The translations under genes and the position numbers were made by a program. The notes beneath the pieces were generated by a model, which saw nothing but the letters and a program-made list of their open reading frames with translations, had not been told where the DNA came from and made no database searches. Of a stretch of DNA of 64,000 nt, positions 20,347-29,406 are shown piece by piece. The stretch's first letter is position 1, and each line of letters opens with the position of its first letter. Origin of the DNA: Foetidibacter luteolus (lineage in GTDB: Bacteria > Bacteroidota > Bacteroidia > Chitinophagales > Chitinophagaceae). The stretch covers positions 2,501 to 66,500 of the forward strand of contig NZ_VVIP01000012.1 in the NCBI RefSeq assembly GCF_009650435.1, read 5' to 3'.

Positions 20347-22505
20347 TACACTTTTTTGTAGTTTCTGTTGTTCTTTTTATCGTCGCCGTTAATAATGGCC
20401 GCCGGTGTTTTTAGTGTAGCCGGTTTTCGGCTGCTGCTGTCGTTGGCAGGGGCGCCGCCGGTGGATGGCGGGTTGGTAGTTTGCCCGGGCTGTGTACGCG
20501 GTGCATTGTTGCCGGATTTTGAATCGAACTCGGGCTGCTCTTCTATATCCACGGTATCCCTTGCTTCTTTGGCCGCCCTTTCTTTTATGATGCGCATACT
20601 GTCTTTTACCCTGCGTATGGAATCCAGCTTAACCATTTCCCGTCTCATCCGGTTGGGTATCAGGTTCATTTTGGTAAGCCTGTCAACTTCCGCTTTGCGG
20701 CGGGGGTCGGTAATGGAATCTTTCAGGTATTTTTCAATCAGCAGGCTGGCAATGGGTGCCGCGGAAGTAGAACCAAAACCGGCATTCTCGCACATTACCG
20801 CAATGGCAATGCGGGGGTTATCCCTGGGGGCAAAAGCGCCAAAAAAGGCATGGTCTTTTTGTTTTTCCATTTTGCCATCCACTTTGGCCGAGTTTTCTAC
20901 CGTGCCCGTTTTGCCGCACACTACTACACCAGGTACTTTAGCCGCGGCGCCGGTACCAAATTCCATGGTACCCTGCATACCATCGTGCACGGCTTCAAAA
21001 ATGGCGGGGTCTATATCTTTTGTATAATGTTTTTGGCGGTAAGGTTCCAGCATTTTAAACGTGTCGCCATCTTCAATGCTGTCCACCAGGTGCGGCGTGT
21101 AATACCAGCCTTTGTTGGCAATAATGGCCATCACATTAGAAAGCTGCGTAAGCGTGGTAAGTATTTCGCCCTGGCCAATGCTGTTGGAGATAATATTACA
21201 GCTCTGCCATTTTTTGCCAAATATTTTCTGGTAATACTTACCGGTAGGTATGTTGCCCCTTTTTTCCGAAGGCAGGTCAACCCCCAGGCGGTTGCCCAAC
21301 CCAAAAGAATAAGCGTATTGGTTAAAGGAACTCAAGGCACTGTCGCGGCTGGGCATGCCCGGCTGGTCAAGCTCCCGGCGAAAAGCCACCGCAAAATAGC
21401 TGTTACAGGATTTTGAAATGGCGCCCCGCAGGTTAAAAGTACCGGCAGCGTGGCAGCCCATACGGCCGCAACCATAGTAAGCGCCGGGGCAGCTAACCGT
21501 CATTTTATCGTCAATAACGCCTTCTGCCATGCCTATAATGCCCACCACGGTTTTAAAAGTAGAGCCCGGCGAATAGTAGGTGCCCATGGTGCGGTTAAGC
21601 AGGGGCAGCCGGGGGTCTGTAAACAATTCAGAAAAGTGTTTTCTTCTCTCGGGGCCTGTTAAGTAGTTGGGGTTGTAAGTGGGGGCGCTAACCATGCACA
21701 GAATGCCGCCCGTTTTAGGGTCAATAGCCACAATGCTGCCCACTTTATTGGTCATTAGCTGTTCACCCAACTGTTGCAGTTCCACATCCAGGCTCAGGTA
21801 AAGGCTTTTGCCTGCTATGGCGGTGGTATCGTACATGCCGTTTTCAAAAGAGCCCTGCAGGCGGCCGCGGTTATCGCGTATAAACTGTTTTACGCCCCGC
21901 TGCCCCATCAGCACCCTTTCATAGCTGCGCTCAAGCCCGGTCATGCCGGCGTAATCGCCCATTTCATACCCTTCTTCCACATGCTTGCGTAAAAAACCTG
22001 TATCTACCTCTCCCAGGTAACCCAGCACATTGCCCGCCGCGCCAAAAGGGTAAGCCCTAACCGGCCGCTCCTGCAGCACAAAGCCCGGAAATTTGTACAT
22101 GTTCTCGTTCAGGCGTGCATACAGCTCCGGCGTAAGCAGCGGCACAAACACGCTGGGTTTGTACCGGGAGTTTTTAATGATGGATGTAAGCACCCTTTTC
22201 TTAAACTCGGCAGTGTCTATACCCAATATATTGCAAAGGGCAAACGTGTCTGTCTGGCGTATTTCCGACGGGGTAATCACCAGGTCGTACATAATGGTAT
22301 TTTCCAGAACGGCTTTGCGCTTGCGGTCATAAATAATACCCCGGTCCGGGTAAACTACTTTGCGGTAAATGGCATTGCTTTCGGCCTGTAGTTTATACTT
22401 AGAGGAGAATAACTGCAGGTTAAGCAGTTGCGCCACAATGATGAGAAAAATTGCGATGAAAATTATCTGTATTACTCTGCTTCGGCTCTGATTGTACACG
22501 GGCAT
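20346..22505 (-). CDS. mrdA: penicillin-binding protein 2
   Basis: Class B transpeptidase that cross-links peptidoglycan in elongation, 719 aa. One N-terminal membrane helix (VIQIIFIAIFLIIVAQLL), dimerisation domain ~50-260, then the transpeptidase domain with the three penicillin-binding motifs: STFK (~315), SCN (~368) and KTGT (~531). The last ~110 residues are an extra cytoplasm-independent tail, first Arg/Lys/Asp-rich and then Pro/Ser/Thr-rich low complexity, ending KKNNRNYKKV. It is co-transcribed with rodA. The usual neighbours mreB, mreC and mreD are absent from the window; upstream is 548 bp of repeat DNA. Confidence 0.97.
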   Translation of the reverse strand: MPVYNQSRSRVIQIIFIAIFLIIVAQLLNLQLFSSKYKLQAESNAIYRKVVYPDRGIIYDRKRKAVLENTIMYDLVITPSEIRQTDTFALCNILGIDTAEFKKRVLTSIIKNSRYKPSVFVPLLTPELYARLNENMYKFPGFVLQERPVRAYPFGAAGNVLGYLGEVDTGFLRKHVEEGYEMGDYAGMTGLERSYERVLMGQRGVKQFIRDNRGRLQGSFENGMYDTTAIAGKSLYLSLDVELQQLGEQLMTNKVGSIVAIDPKTGGILCMVSAPTYNPNYLTGPERRKHFSELFTDPRLPLLNRTMGTYYSPGSTFKTVVGIIGMAEGVIDDKMTVSCPGAYYGCGRMGCHAAGTFNLRGAISKSCNSYFAVAFRRELDQPGMPSRDSALSSFNQYAYSFGLGNRLGVDLPSEKRGNIPTGKYYQKIFGKKWQSCNIISNSIGQGEILTTLTQLSNVMAIIANKGWYYTPHLVDSIEDGDTFKMLEPYRQKHYTKDIDPAIFEAVHDGMQGTMEFGTGAAAKVPGVVVCGKTGTVENSAKVDGKMEKQKDHAFFGAFAPRDNPRIAIAVMCENAGFGSTSAAPIASLLIEKYLKDSITDPRRKAEVDRLTKMNLIPNRMRREMVKLDSIRRVKDSMRIIKERAAKEARDTVDIEEQPEFDSKSGNNAPRTQPGQTTNPPSTGGAPANDSSSRKPATLKTPAAIINGDDKKNNRNYKKV

Positions 22506-22705
22506 GATAAAAGAAAAGGCGTTTTTTGCAATTACAAAGTTGGTACTTACACCAACACAAACACGGGGGCATAAGCAAAATTTTATGCAAACTTGTAAAG
22601 ATGTGTTGATAAATAAGCGTGGCTTTGGCCGGGTTATCCACAGGTCGTTTTTCAGGGCCCGTAATGAGTGAAGGGTTGTCGCATTCTTTTAATGTAAGGT
22701 TTTTT

Positions 22706-22808
22706 AGGGGGTGTCCCTCGTACCTCGGGCCGGGCTTTCCGCTATTACTCCGGCACAAAGCCTGGCTGCGAAGGCCTCACCGGGGTAACCGCTTCAATCC
22801 CTCACCCG
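22706..22808 (-). repeat. dispersed repeat R2
   Basis: Reverse-orientation copy with gggggtgtccctcgtacctc, gggccgggctttccgctatt, actccggcacaaagcc, cctcaccggggtaaccgctt and caatccctcaccc. It lies upstream of mrdA, in the 548-bp gap 22506-23053, which otherwise holds the palindrome at 22831 and no gene. Confidence 0.85.
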
Positions 22809-22830
22809 AAAGTGCAACACGCTGCTGCTC

Positions 22831-22952
22831 AATGTCATTAAGTTAAGGAAACGAATGTCAGGTTGAGCTTGTCGAAACCGGGGTTATGCAAGCCGCTTTT
22901 TCACCAATCCGCCTTCGACAGGCTCAGGCTGACAGCTTAACTTAATGACATT
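22831..22952. repeat. palindromic MITE-like element, 122 bp
   Basis: Perfect 16-bp terminal arms aatgtcattaagttaa (22831-22846) and ttaacttaatgacatt (22937-22952). Inside lie a second, imperfect arm pair: gtcaggttgagcttgtcgaa (22857-22876) and its near-complement ending at 22932. The non-paired centre is about 36 bases. The whole can fold into one long hairpin. There is no coding capacity. The inner arms resemble the TTCGACAGGCTCAG-type repeat spread through many Bacteroidota genomes. Confidence 0.8.
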
Positions 22953-23053
22953 GCACTGCTGCTTTTGCGGACAGGCTTAATAAAATGAAAATGAAAGACA
23001 TACCGCGGCATCACCAGCAGGGCAAGTATTGAAGTTTTAAACGCTTAGCCGAT

Positions 23054-23680
23054 TTACCTGTTTTGTTTCATCAAAAAATCAAACCCAGCCAGCAGCGCCT
23101 TGCTGTAAGCCGTTTTACTATTGCCGGGTATTGCACTGGTAAATTCCATTACCTTAACGTTTTCCGGTACCGTACATTTTTGCTGCGCCCCAATGGCCGC
23201 GATTGCCGTCATAATGTGGGGATAGTTGCAGGCCAGGCGGTAAGCCATATCCGCGCCGGTTTCAAAACCTGCGGCATAAATGTTATTGGGGTTACAACGG
23301 TATTGCTGGGTAAAATAAGTTATCATAATGCTGATGAAGCCCGCATCGTTTACAGAATCTTTGCTGCCTGTATGCCACCCGCTTGCCAAAGCTTCAGGAT
23401 AAAGAATAACACAGCCCGCGGAATCAGCACTGGTATGCAACTCATCGCCGTAATTCTTAATAAAGTTGTTGCCGCTTTCTTTTTTGCCCGGCAGTACAAT
23501 AAGCAAAGGATAAAAATCTTTGCTGCCATAATTTTCAGGAAGGTAAAAAGATATCCTGCGGGGTATTTCATCAATTACAAAATCGCTGCTGTACACCTGT
23601 TTGCCTTGCGGCATATCCTGCGCCAGGGTGCTTACAACTGGCAACAGGCCAAGCAATACCAACAATACCCGGTTTGTCAT
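23054..23680 (-). CDS. esterase/PHB-depolymerase-like protein lacking its nucleophile
   Basis: Exported protein of 208 aa with a Sec leader (MTNRVLLVLLGLLPVVSTLAQ). It has the blocks of the feruloyl esterase / PHB depolymerase (LpqC-like) α/β-hydrolases: SFYLPENYGSKDFYPLLIVL, GCVILYPEALASGWH and NNIYAAGFETGADMAYRLAC (~138-157). In active relatives the last block reads G-x-S-x-G; here the nucleophile position is Glu (GFETG). The C-terminal part that should bring the catalytic Asp and His is shortened. I infer a non-hydrolytic (pseudo)enzyme or one with a changed mechanism. It is divergent from the herA-like gene, 98 bp apart. Confidence 0.78.
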   Translation of the reverse strand: MTNRVLLVLLGLLPVVSTLAQDMPQGKQVYSSDFVIDEIPRRISFYLPENYGSKDFYPLLIVLPGKKESGNNFIKNYGDELHTSADSAGCVILYPEALASGWHTGSKDSVNDAGFISIMITYFTQQYRCNPNNIYAAGFETGADMAYRLACNYPHIMTAIAAIGAQQKCTVPENVKVMEFTSAIPGNSKTAYSKALLAGFDFLMKQNR

Positions 23681-23778
23681 AATGTGTGTGGTACATAAAA
23701 TTATACCAGTAACTGTTAGTCTTTAAATAATTTTCTTATTCAATAACCAATCTGCTATCTTTCGTAAAAGATTTTGCT

Positions 23779-25326
23779 ATGCCAACCCAGGAGGCGTTTT
23801 TACAAGCCGTACAAAAAGGATACAGTTTTAAAGGAGAGCATGTTAAAATAGGCTGCGGTATGCTGGACGGGGCAGTGGTGCCCGGTGCGGATATACTGCT
23901 GCCGCTGAAAACCATGAACCGGCATGGGCTTATTGCCGGCGCTACGGGTACCGGCAAAACCAAAACTTTACAGGTGCTTAGCGAATGCCTGAGCGATGCC
24001 AGCGTACCGGTGGTATTAATGGACATAAAGGGCGACCTGAGCGGTATTGCCGCCGCTGGCACCGCCAATGAAAAACTGGCGGAACGCTGCCGTTTGCTGA
24101 ATGTTGGCTTTACCCCCACCGCTTACCCTGCCGAACTGCTTACCCTAAGCAACGAAAAAGGCGCCAGGCTGCGGGCTACAGTTACTGAATTTGGCCCTAT
24201 ACTGCTGAGCAAAATACTGGGGCTTAACGATACCCAGGGCGGGCTGGTGGCCATGATTTTTAAATATTGCGACGACCATAAAATGCCGCTGCTGGACCTT
24301 AAGGATTTTGTGAAAGTGCTGCAGTACATCAGCGACGAAGGCAAAGCCGAAATGGAAAAAGAGTATGGTAAAATATCCACTACATCTACCGGTACCATAT
24401 TGCGCAAAGTGGTAGAGTTGCAGCAGCAGGGTGCTGATATTTTTTTTGGCGAGCCCAGCTTTGAGGTGGAAGACCTGATGCGCATTAACAACGATGGACG
24501 GGGCATGGTGAACATACTGCGTGTTACCGATATGCAAAACAGGCCCAAACTGTTCTCCACATTCATGCTGCAGTTGCTGGCCGAACTGTATGCCATTTGC
24601 CCGGAAGAAGGTGATATGGACAAACCCAAGCTGGTGATGTTTATTGATGAAGCGCACCTGGTGTTTAATGAAGCTACAGATGCCTTGTTGAACCAGGTGG
24701 AAACCGTGATAAAACTTATCCGTTCAAAAGGCATTGGCATTTTCTTTTGCACCCAAAACCCGCAGGATGTACCGGCGCCGATACTTAGCCAACTTGGGCT
24801 TAAAATACAGCATGCCCTGCGTGCCTTTACCGCCGCAGACAGAAAAACAATTAAACAGGCGGCAGAAAACTTCCCTGAATCTGAGTACTATAAAACCGAT
24901 GAACTGCTTACACAAATGGGCATAGGCGAAGGGCTTGTTACCATGCTGAATGAAAAGGGTATTCCCACGCCGCTGGTACATACCATGCTCTGCCCGCCCC
25001 GCAGCAGGATGGATGTATTAACCGAAACAGAGATTGACAACCTGGTGGCCAAAAGCCGCCTGGTAAACAAATATAACCGGGAAGTTGACAGCCAAAGCGC
25101 TTACGAGATACTAACCGGCAAACTGGAAGATGCCGCTGAAAAGCAACGTGAAGAAGAGGATAGAAAGGAAGAACAAAAAACGACCAAACGCCAACCTAAA
25201 GAAGAAGGCTTTTTTGATAACCCTGTTTTAAAACAGGTAGGCCGTACCGCGGCCAGCGTTATTACCCGCAGCCTGCTGGGTGCGCTGGGCCTGGGTGGCA
25301 GAAGAAGAAAGGGAAGATGGTTTTAA
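23779..25326 (+). CDS. HerA-like helicase/ATPase (DUF853 family)
   Basis: Cytosolic ATPase of 515 aa in the HerA/FtsK superfamily, DUF853 branch (YjgR-like). Walker A GATGTGKTKT at ~53-62, Walker B LVMFIDEAH at ~284-292, sensor-type FFCTQNPQDVP (~320). Residues ~440-475 are a highly charged Glu/Lys coiled segment, and the C-terminus is Gly/Arg-rich (GLGGRRRKGRWF), likely nucleic-acid contacting. HerA proper acts in DNA-end processing with NurA; no nurA partner is seen here, so the role of this branch stays unknown. ATG 23779 begins a family-typical N-terminus. Confidence 0.9.
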   Translation: MPTQEAFLQAVQKGYSFKGEHVKIGCGMLDGAVVPGADILLPLKTMNRHGLIAGATGTGKTKTLQVLSECLSDASVPVVLMDIKGDLSGIAAAGTANEKLAERCRLLNVGFTPTAYPAELLTLSNEKGARLRATVTEFGPILLSKILGLNDTQGGLVAMIFKYCDDHKMPLLDLKDFVKVLQYISDEGKAEMEKEYGKISTTSTGTILRKVVELQQQGADIFFGEPSFEVEDLMRINNDGRGMVNILRVTDMQNRPKLFSTFMLQLLAELYAICPEEGDMDKPKLVMFIDEAHLVFNEATDALLNQVETVIKLIRSKGIGIFFCTQNPQDVPAPILSQLGLKIQHALRAFTAADRKTIKQAAENFPESEYYKTDELLTQMGIGEGLVTMLNEKGIPTPLVHTMLCPPRSRMDVLTETEIDNLVAKSRLVNKYNREVDSQSAYEILTGKLEDAAEKQREEEDRKEEQKTTKRQPKEEGFFDNPVLKQVGRTAASVITRSLLGALGLGGRRRKGRWF

Positions 25327-25422
25327 TGAACCTTGTGTAATCTGCAAGCAAAAGGTACGGGGGCGGAGCATGAAATTTATTCATTCAAGATGCCACCTGC
25401 CATACAAGCCCCAAACATTAAA

Positions 25423-25821
25423 ATGCGGAAAAGACTTTTTATAAACTTATTAGTGACATTAGTATTCTCGTTAATTGGGACTGGGCTTTTTTTTACTATT
25501 TGGTATAAAATTATCGAGATGGGGTTTGAAGAGCGTCAAGCAATAGTAATATTGTTTCTCCTATTGACAGTTATTCAAAACCTAATGTTGGCGATATTAT
25601 CACTACCTGTAATGTTTCAAATAAATGCTTCCAACTTTTCTAGTACTTGGACTAAAATATCCTATTTGTATTTAGTTCCTTTTGTTGTGACACTTATGTT
25701 TTCATTCTATTTTTTAGACAGCATTGGAGATAAAATTGTTTTTGCATGTGTTGTAGCTCCTACGATCTTCTGCCTAGTTAATTGCTATTTTTATAAGCAA
25801 TTGACAAAACATCAGAAATAG
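25423..25821 (+). CDS. small four-helix membrane protein, unknown
   Basis: I do not recognise this 132-aa protein. It has four hydrophobic segments (FINLLVTLVFSLIGTGLFFT, AIVILFLLLTVIQNLMLAIL, ISYLYLVPFVVTLMFSFYF, IVFACVVAPTIFCLVNCYF) separated by short loops, and starts MRKRL, which would put the N-terminus in the cytoplasm. ATG 25423 is chosen because the helix follows at once; ATG 25390 or TTG 25333 would add 11 or 30 residues. Codons are clearly more A/T-rich than in the herA-like gene before it, hinting at separate origin. Confidence 0.6.
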   Translation: MRKRLFINLLVTLVFSLIGTGLFFTIWYKIIEMGFEERQAIVILFLLLTVIQNLMLAILSLPVMFQINASNFSSTWTKISYLYLVPFVVTLMFSFYFLDSIGDKIVFACVVAPTIFCLVNCYFYKQLTKHQK

Positions 25822-25884
25822 ATAGCGCATCTATAAGTTGGCTTGAGCGTAAAGCTTCCATGAAGTGGAATATACGCTACTTCA

Positions 25885-25990
25885 GGGTGAGGGATTGCAG
25901 CGGTTACCCCGGTGAGGCTTCTGTGCGTTGAGCCTTGTGCCGGAGTAATAGCGGAAAGCCCGACCCCTTGCGCAGCTTGGGGGCACCCCC
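25885..25990 (+). repeat. dispersed repeat R2
   Basis: Forward copy in the gap between the convergent membrane-protein and recQ genes: ggtgagggattgcagcggtt, accccggtgaggc, cttgtgccggagtaatagcg, gaaagcccgaccccttgcgc. It is directly joined to an R5 repeat. Confidence 0.85.
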
Positions 25991-25995
25991 AAAAG

Positions 25996-26048
25996 CCAAG
26001 TACGAAGTACTTACTTATGTTAGATGTTTGATGTGGGGTGTACGATGC
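25996..26048 (+). repeat. dispersed repeat R5
   Basis: Unit aagtacgaagtact, then tatgttagatgtttgatgtg, then gggtgtacgatg. The same unit occurs twice in tandem at 29516-29650, there also right after an R2 copy. Confidence 0.7.
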
Positions 26049-26058
26049 ATCCAAAACA

Positions 26059-27963
26059 TTATACCATTCTTGCTATGCCCAACTCATCCACCACTATTTT
26101 CCTTTCGGTTTGCAGGTAGTTGATTACCTGCCACAACTTTTCTCTTTTTATACCGGCAAGCTGCTGCAGTAATGTTTTTATTTCTACTCCGCCGTTTGAA
26201 AGACAGTTGTATATGCTTTGCTGGATGCTGCTGAACTCAGCCTGGGAAAGTGTTGATCTTTTGCGGTTAAGGCAGTTATCGCATACGCCGCAATCCTGTA
26301 TGCCGGCATCTCCAAAATAATTACCGATAAAACTGCTGCGGCACTGCTGTTGAAGCCCGATGTATTGCAGCATGTGCTGCAACCGGTTTTCGTACTGCTG
26401 TTTGCGCAGGCTGTATTGCTCCCTGTTAATGTATAAAAACTCCGCCGGGGCACGGTTAAGGATAAAATGGACCTGTGGCTTTTCTTTCTGCGGCAGGTAC
26501 TCAATAATACCGAACGCCTGCAACTTTTGCAGGCCGCTGATAACTTTTTCAACCGGCATTCTTGCCAGGCGAGCCACCTGTTTTTCATGTACAGATACAC
26601 GGTTGTCGTAAATGCCTTCATAAGTGCGTAACAGGCATTTAATCAGCGGCTCAAGATCCTGGTGGCTGTTTTCAAAATCTTCCAGCGCCTGTTTAGGCGC
26701 AGTAAAGCAAACCTGCGACGGTAAGAAAATACTTTCATTAAATTCCAGGTGGCCTTCCTGCTCCAGCACTTTTAAAACGCTAATGGCAAGCTGCATTTCC
26801 AGCTTGAAGTTTTTCACAAATTCAACCAGGTCAAAATCGTAGTAGTTGCCGGCGCCAATGCCAACGGGAACCTGCAGGTAATCTGCCAGGTGCTGGTACA
26901 CTTTGCGCACCTGGTATATGTCGGGAAAACGTGTATCGGGCAAGGCCTCGAGTGCATTTTCGTCCTGCTGGTTGTACAGCAAAACGGCGTAGGCTTTTTT
27001 GCCGTCCCTGCCAGCACGCCCTGCTTCCTGGTAGTAATTTTCCAGGCATTCCGGTGGGGTATAATGCACTACTGTGCGAACATCCGGTTTGTCTATACCC
27101 ATACCAAAAGCATTGGTACACACCATTACCCTTACCTGCCCGTTTAGCCAGGCGGTTTGTTTGCTGCCGCGCTCATCCTGCGTAAGGCCGGCATGGTAAA
27201 AAGTTGCCGGCACTTGTTGCATGCCCAGCAGCCCGGCCACTTCTTTTGCCTGCCTGCGGCTGTTGCAATACACTACGGCGCTGCCCTTAACATTGGCTAA
27301 AATTTCCTGCAGCTTGTTTATTTTGCTATCTGCCTTAAAAACGCTGTAGGAAATATTAGGCCTGGTAAAAGGCTGGCGAAAAGTGTTAGGTGCTGCAAAC
27401 AACAGCTTTTCGGCGATATCTCTTTCCACTTCCGGTGTGGCAGAAGCGGTTACCGCCAATATGGGTACATGGGGCAAATGTTCTCTTAAAGCAGCAATGC
27501 GCAGGTAGGGCGGCCGGAAATCGTACCCCCACTGGGATATGCAGTGAGCTTCGTCTACAGCTATCAGGCTTACAGAAAGATGGGGAAGGTATTCTTTGAA
27601 CAGGCTTGTTTCAAGCCTTTCCGGCGATAGGTACAGGAACCTGGCATTTTCGTCTGTAGCCTGCTGCAATGTTTTACGCACTTCGTAATAAGTCATGCCG
27701 CTGTGCAATGCCAGGGCGGGTATGTTGCGTTTTTCCAGGCTGGCTACCTGGTCTTTCATTAATGCCACCAGCGGGCTGATTACCAGGCAAAGACCATCAT
27801 TGAGCAATGCCGGTACCTGGTAGCATATTGACTTACCACCCCCGGTAGGCAACAGTGCCAGTGAGTCTTTGCCTTCCAAAACAGAGGCGATGATTTCTTT
27901 TTGCAAACCCCTGAAAGCGGCATATCCCCAATATTGCTTCAGTATATCTTCAGGTGTTGGCAT
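26059..27963 (-). CDS. recQ: ATP-dependent DNA helicase RecQ
   Basis: 3'-5' superfamily 2 DNA helicase for recombination and fork repair, 634 aa. The N-terminal motif 0 FRGLQKEII (~18) precedes Walker A LLPTGGGKS (~39), DEAHCISQWGYDFRP (~135), TASATPEV (~170), and the second RecA domain with HAGL and EAGRAGRDGK (~325). The zinc-binding site is C-x(19)-C-x2-C-x2-C, ending CGVCDNC (~550), followed by a winged-helix region. There is no C-terminal HRDC domain, as in many Bacteroidota RecQ copies. Single gene, 78 bp from the M16 gene in the same direction. Confidence 0.96.
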   Translation of the reverse strand: MPTPEDILKQYWGYAAFRGLQKEIIASVLEGKDSLALLPTGGGKSICYQVPALLNDGLCLVISPLVALMKDQVASLEKRNIPALALHSGMTYYEVRKTLQQATDENARFLYLSPERLETSLFKEYLPHLSVSLIAVDEAHCISQWGYDFRPPYLRIAALREHLPHVPILAVTASATPEVERDIAEKLLFAAPNTFRQPFTRPNISYSVFKADSKINKLQEILANVKGSAVVYCNSRRQAKEVAGLLGMQQVPATFYHAGLTQDERGSKQTAWLNGQVRVMVCTNAFGMGIDKPDVRTVVHYTPPECLENYYQEAGRAGRDGKKAYAVLLYNQQDENALEALPDTRFPDIYQVRKVYQHLADYLQVPVGIGAGNYYDFDLVEFVKNFKLEMQLAISVLKVLEQEGHLEFNESIFLPSQVCFTAPKQALEDFENSHQDLEPLIKCLLRTYEGIYDNRVSVHEKQVARLARMPVEKVISGLQKLQAFGIIEYLPQKEKPQVHFILNRAPAEFLYINREQYSLRKQQYENRLQHMLQYIGLQQQCRSSFIGNYFGDAGIQDCGVCDNCLNRKRSTLSQAEFSSIQQSIYNCLSNGGVEIKTLLQQLAGIKREKLWQVINYLQTERKIVVDELGIARMV

Positions 27964-28041
27964 CTGGCATCAATAATAGGAAAGAATTGTGAAGCGCTGA
28001 ATATTGTACGTGTTCGTACTTCTAACCTCGTAACTGAGCCA

Positions 28042-29280
28042 TCAATTCCTGCTAAAGTAATGCATGGTATTGCTGTTTTTTTCGTCCAGTATTTCCTGGC
28101 TGCAGGCAAGTATGTCTCCACTGGTAACTTCGTGGTATTTGGCCAGTTCCTCATTCATGAGGTTGGCATTGCCCAGCAGCTCGTAAAAAGCCAGGCTGTT
28201 GGCGCGGCTCATAATGGTCATATCTTCAAAGGCAATAATGCTCTCGGTTTTATTCTTCACTTTCTGTAATTCAATTTCGGTAACCGGCTCTGCCTTTATC
28301 TTTTCAATTTCTTCATTTACCGCTTTTTCAACGTCTTCCATTTTTACGCCTTTTACCAGTTTGCCTTCTACGGCCAGCAGACCTTTTTCCACCGTACCGA
28401 AATGATAACAATCCAGGTTGCTGAACAGCTTTTTTTCTTTTACCAATGCCTGGAACATGCGGGAAGAGGCGCCGCCACCCAGTATTTCACTGAGTAAATC
28501 AGTAACATAATATCCTTTCTCCAGCCGGGATGCCATGTGCCAGGTTTTATAAAAGGCATCCAGCGGCACATCCGCATGCACTTCAATTAAACGGGCGGCC
28601 TGTTGCTTGGGCTCCTGCGGCAAATGGCGGTTGTATTTTTCGCCCATGGGTATATCGCCAAACCATTTTTCTGCCAGCCTTTTGATATCTTCTGTTTTTA
28701 CATTACCGGCAACCACCAGAATGGCATTTACGGGGCGGTAGTGCTTAAAAAAGAAATGTTTTACATCATCCAGGTGGGCATGCTCAATATGGCTTAGTTC
28801 TTTTCCGATGGTCATCCAGCGGTAAGGGTGTGTGGTGTAGGCCAGTTCCCTTAACTTATGCCACACATCGCCATAAGGTTTGTTGATGTAGTGCTCTTTA
28901 AATTCCTCGCATACAACTTTCCGCTGTACATCCAGGCTTTTTTTGCTGAAGGCCAGGCTAAGCATGCGGTCACTTTCCAGCCAGAAGGCGGTTTCAATAT
29001 TTTCAGCCGGTAGCTGGCAGTAATAATTGGTTAAATCGTTAGTGGTATAAGCATTGTTTTCTCCGCCAGCCCGTTGTAACGGCTCATCATATTCAGGAAT
29101 ATGGATGCTGCCGCCGAACATCAGGTGCTCAAACAGGTGTGCAAAACCTGTTTTGGAGGGGTCTTCATCCCTGGCGCCTACGTCGTACATCACATTTACT
29201 ACGGCCATTGGGGTGGAGTTATCTTCGTGTACCAGTACCCTTAATCCATTATCCAGAACAAAACGGTTAAACTGCATCAT
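28042..29280 (-). CDS. M16 family zinc peptidase
   Basis: Insulinase-like (pitrilysin family) metallopeptidase subunit of 412 aa. The inverted zinc motif HLFEH is at residues 48-52, and the distal ligand Glu is in VVCEEFKEHY (~128). It carries both halves of an M16B-type unit (domain 2 with SEILGGGASSRMFQALVKEK, ~270). No signal peptide, so it is probably cytosolic. M16B enzymes often come in active/inactive pairs; no second subunit gene is adjacent. It cleaves peptides; the substrate is unknown. Confidence 0.93.
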   Translation of the reverse strand: MMQFNRFVLDNGLRVLVHEDNSTPMAVVNVMYDVGARDEDPSKTGFAHLFEHLMFGGSIHIPEYDEPLQRAGGENNAYTTNDLTNYYCQLPAENIETAFWLESDRMLSLAFSKKSLDVQRKVVCEEFKEHYINKPYGDVWHKLRELAYTTHPYRWMTIGKELSHIEHAHLDDVKHFFFKHYRPVNAILVVAGNVKTEDIKRLAEKWFGDIPMGEKYNRHLPQEPKQQAARLIEVHADVPLDAFYKTWHMASRLEKGYYVTDLLSEILGGGASSRMFQALVKEKKLFSNLDCYHFGTVEKGLLAVEGKLVKGVKMEDVEKAVNEEIEKIKAEPVTEIELQKVKNKTESIIAFEDMTIMSRANSLAFYELLGNANLMNEELAKYHEVTSGDILACSQEILDEKNSNTMHYFSRN

Positions 29281-29406
29281 ATCTCAAATCTATAAGAGGT
29301 GCAAATTAAGGAAAGATAGGTTTAGTTGGGATGACTAACCCTGCCGTTGCAACCTGCAGCCACTGCGAATTACACCCGCCTGCAAAAGAAGCAGCCTGTT
29401 ACACCC

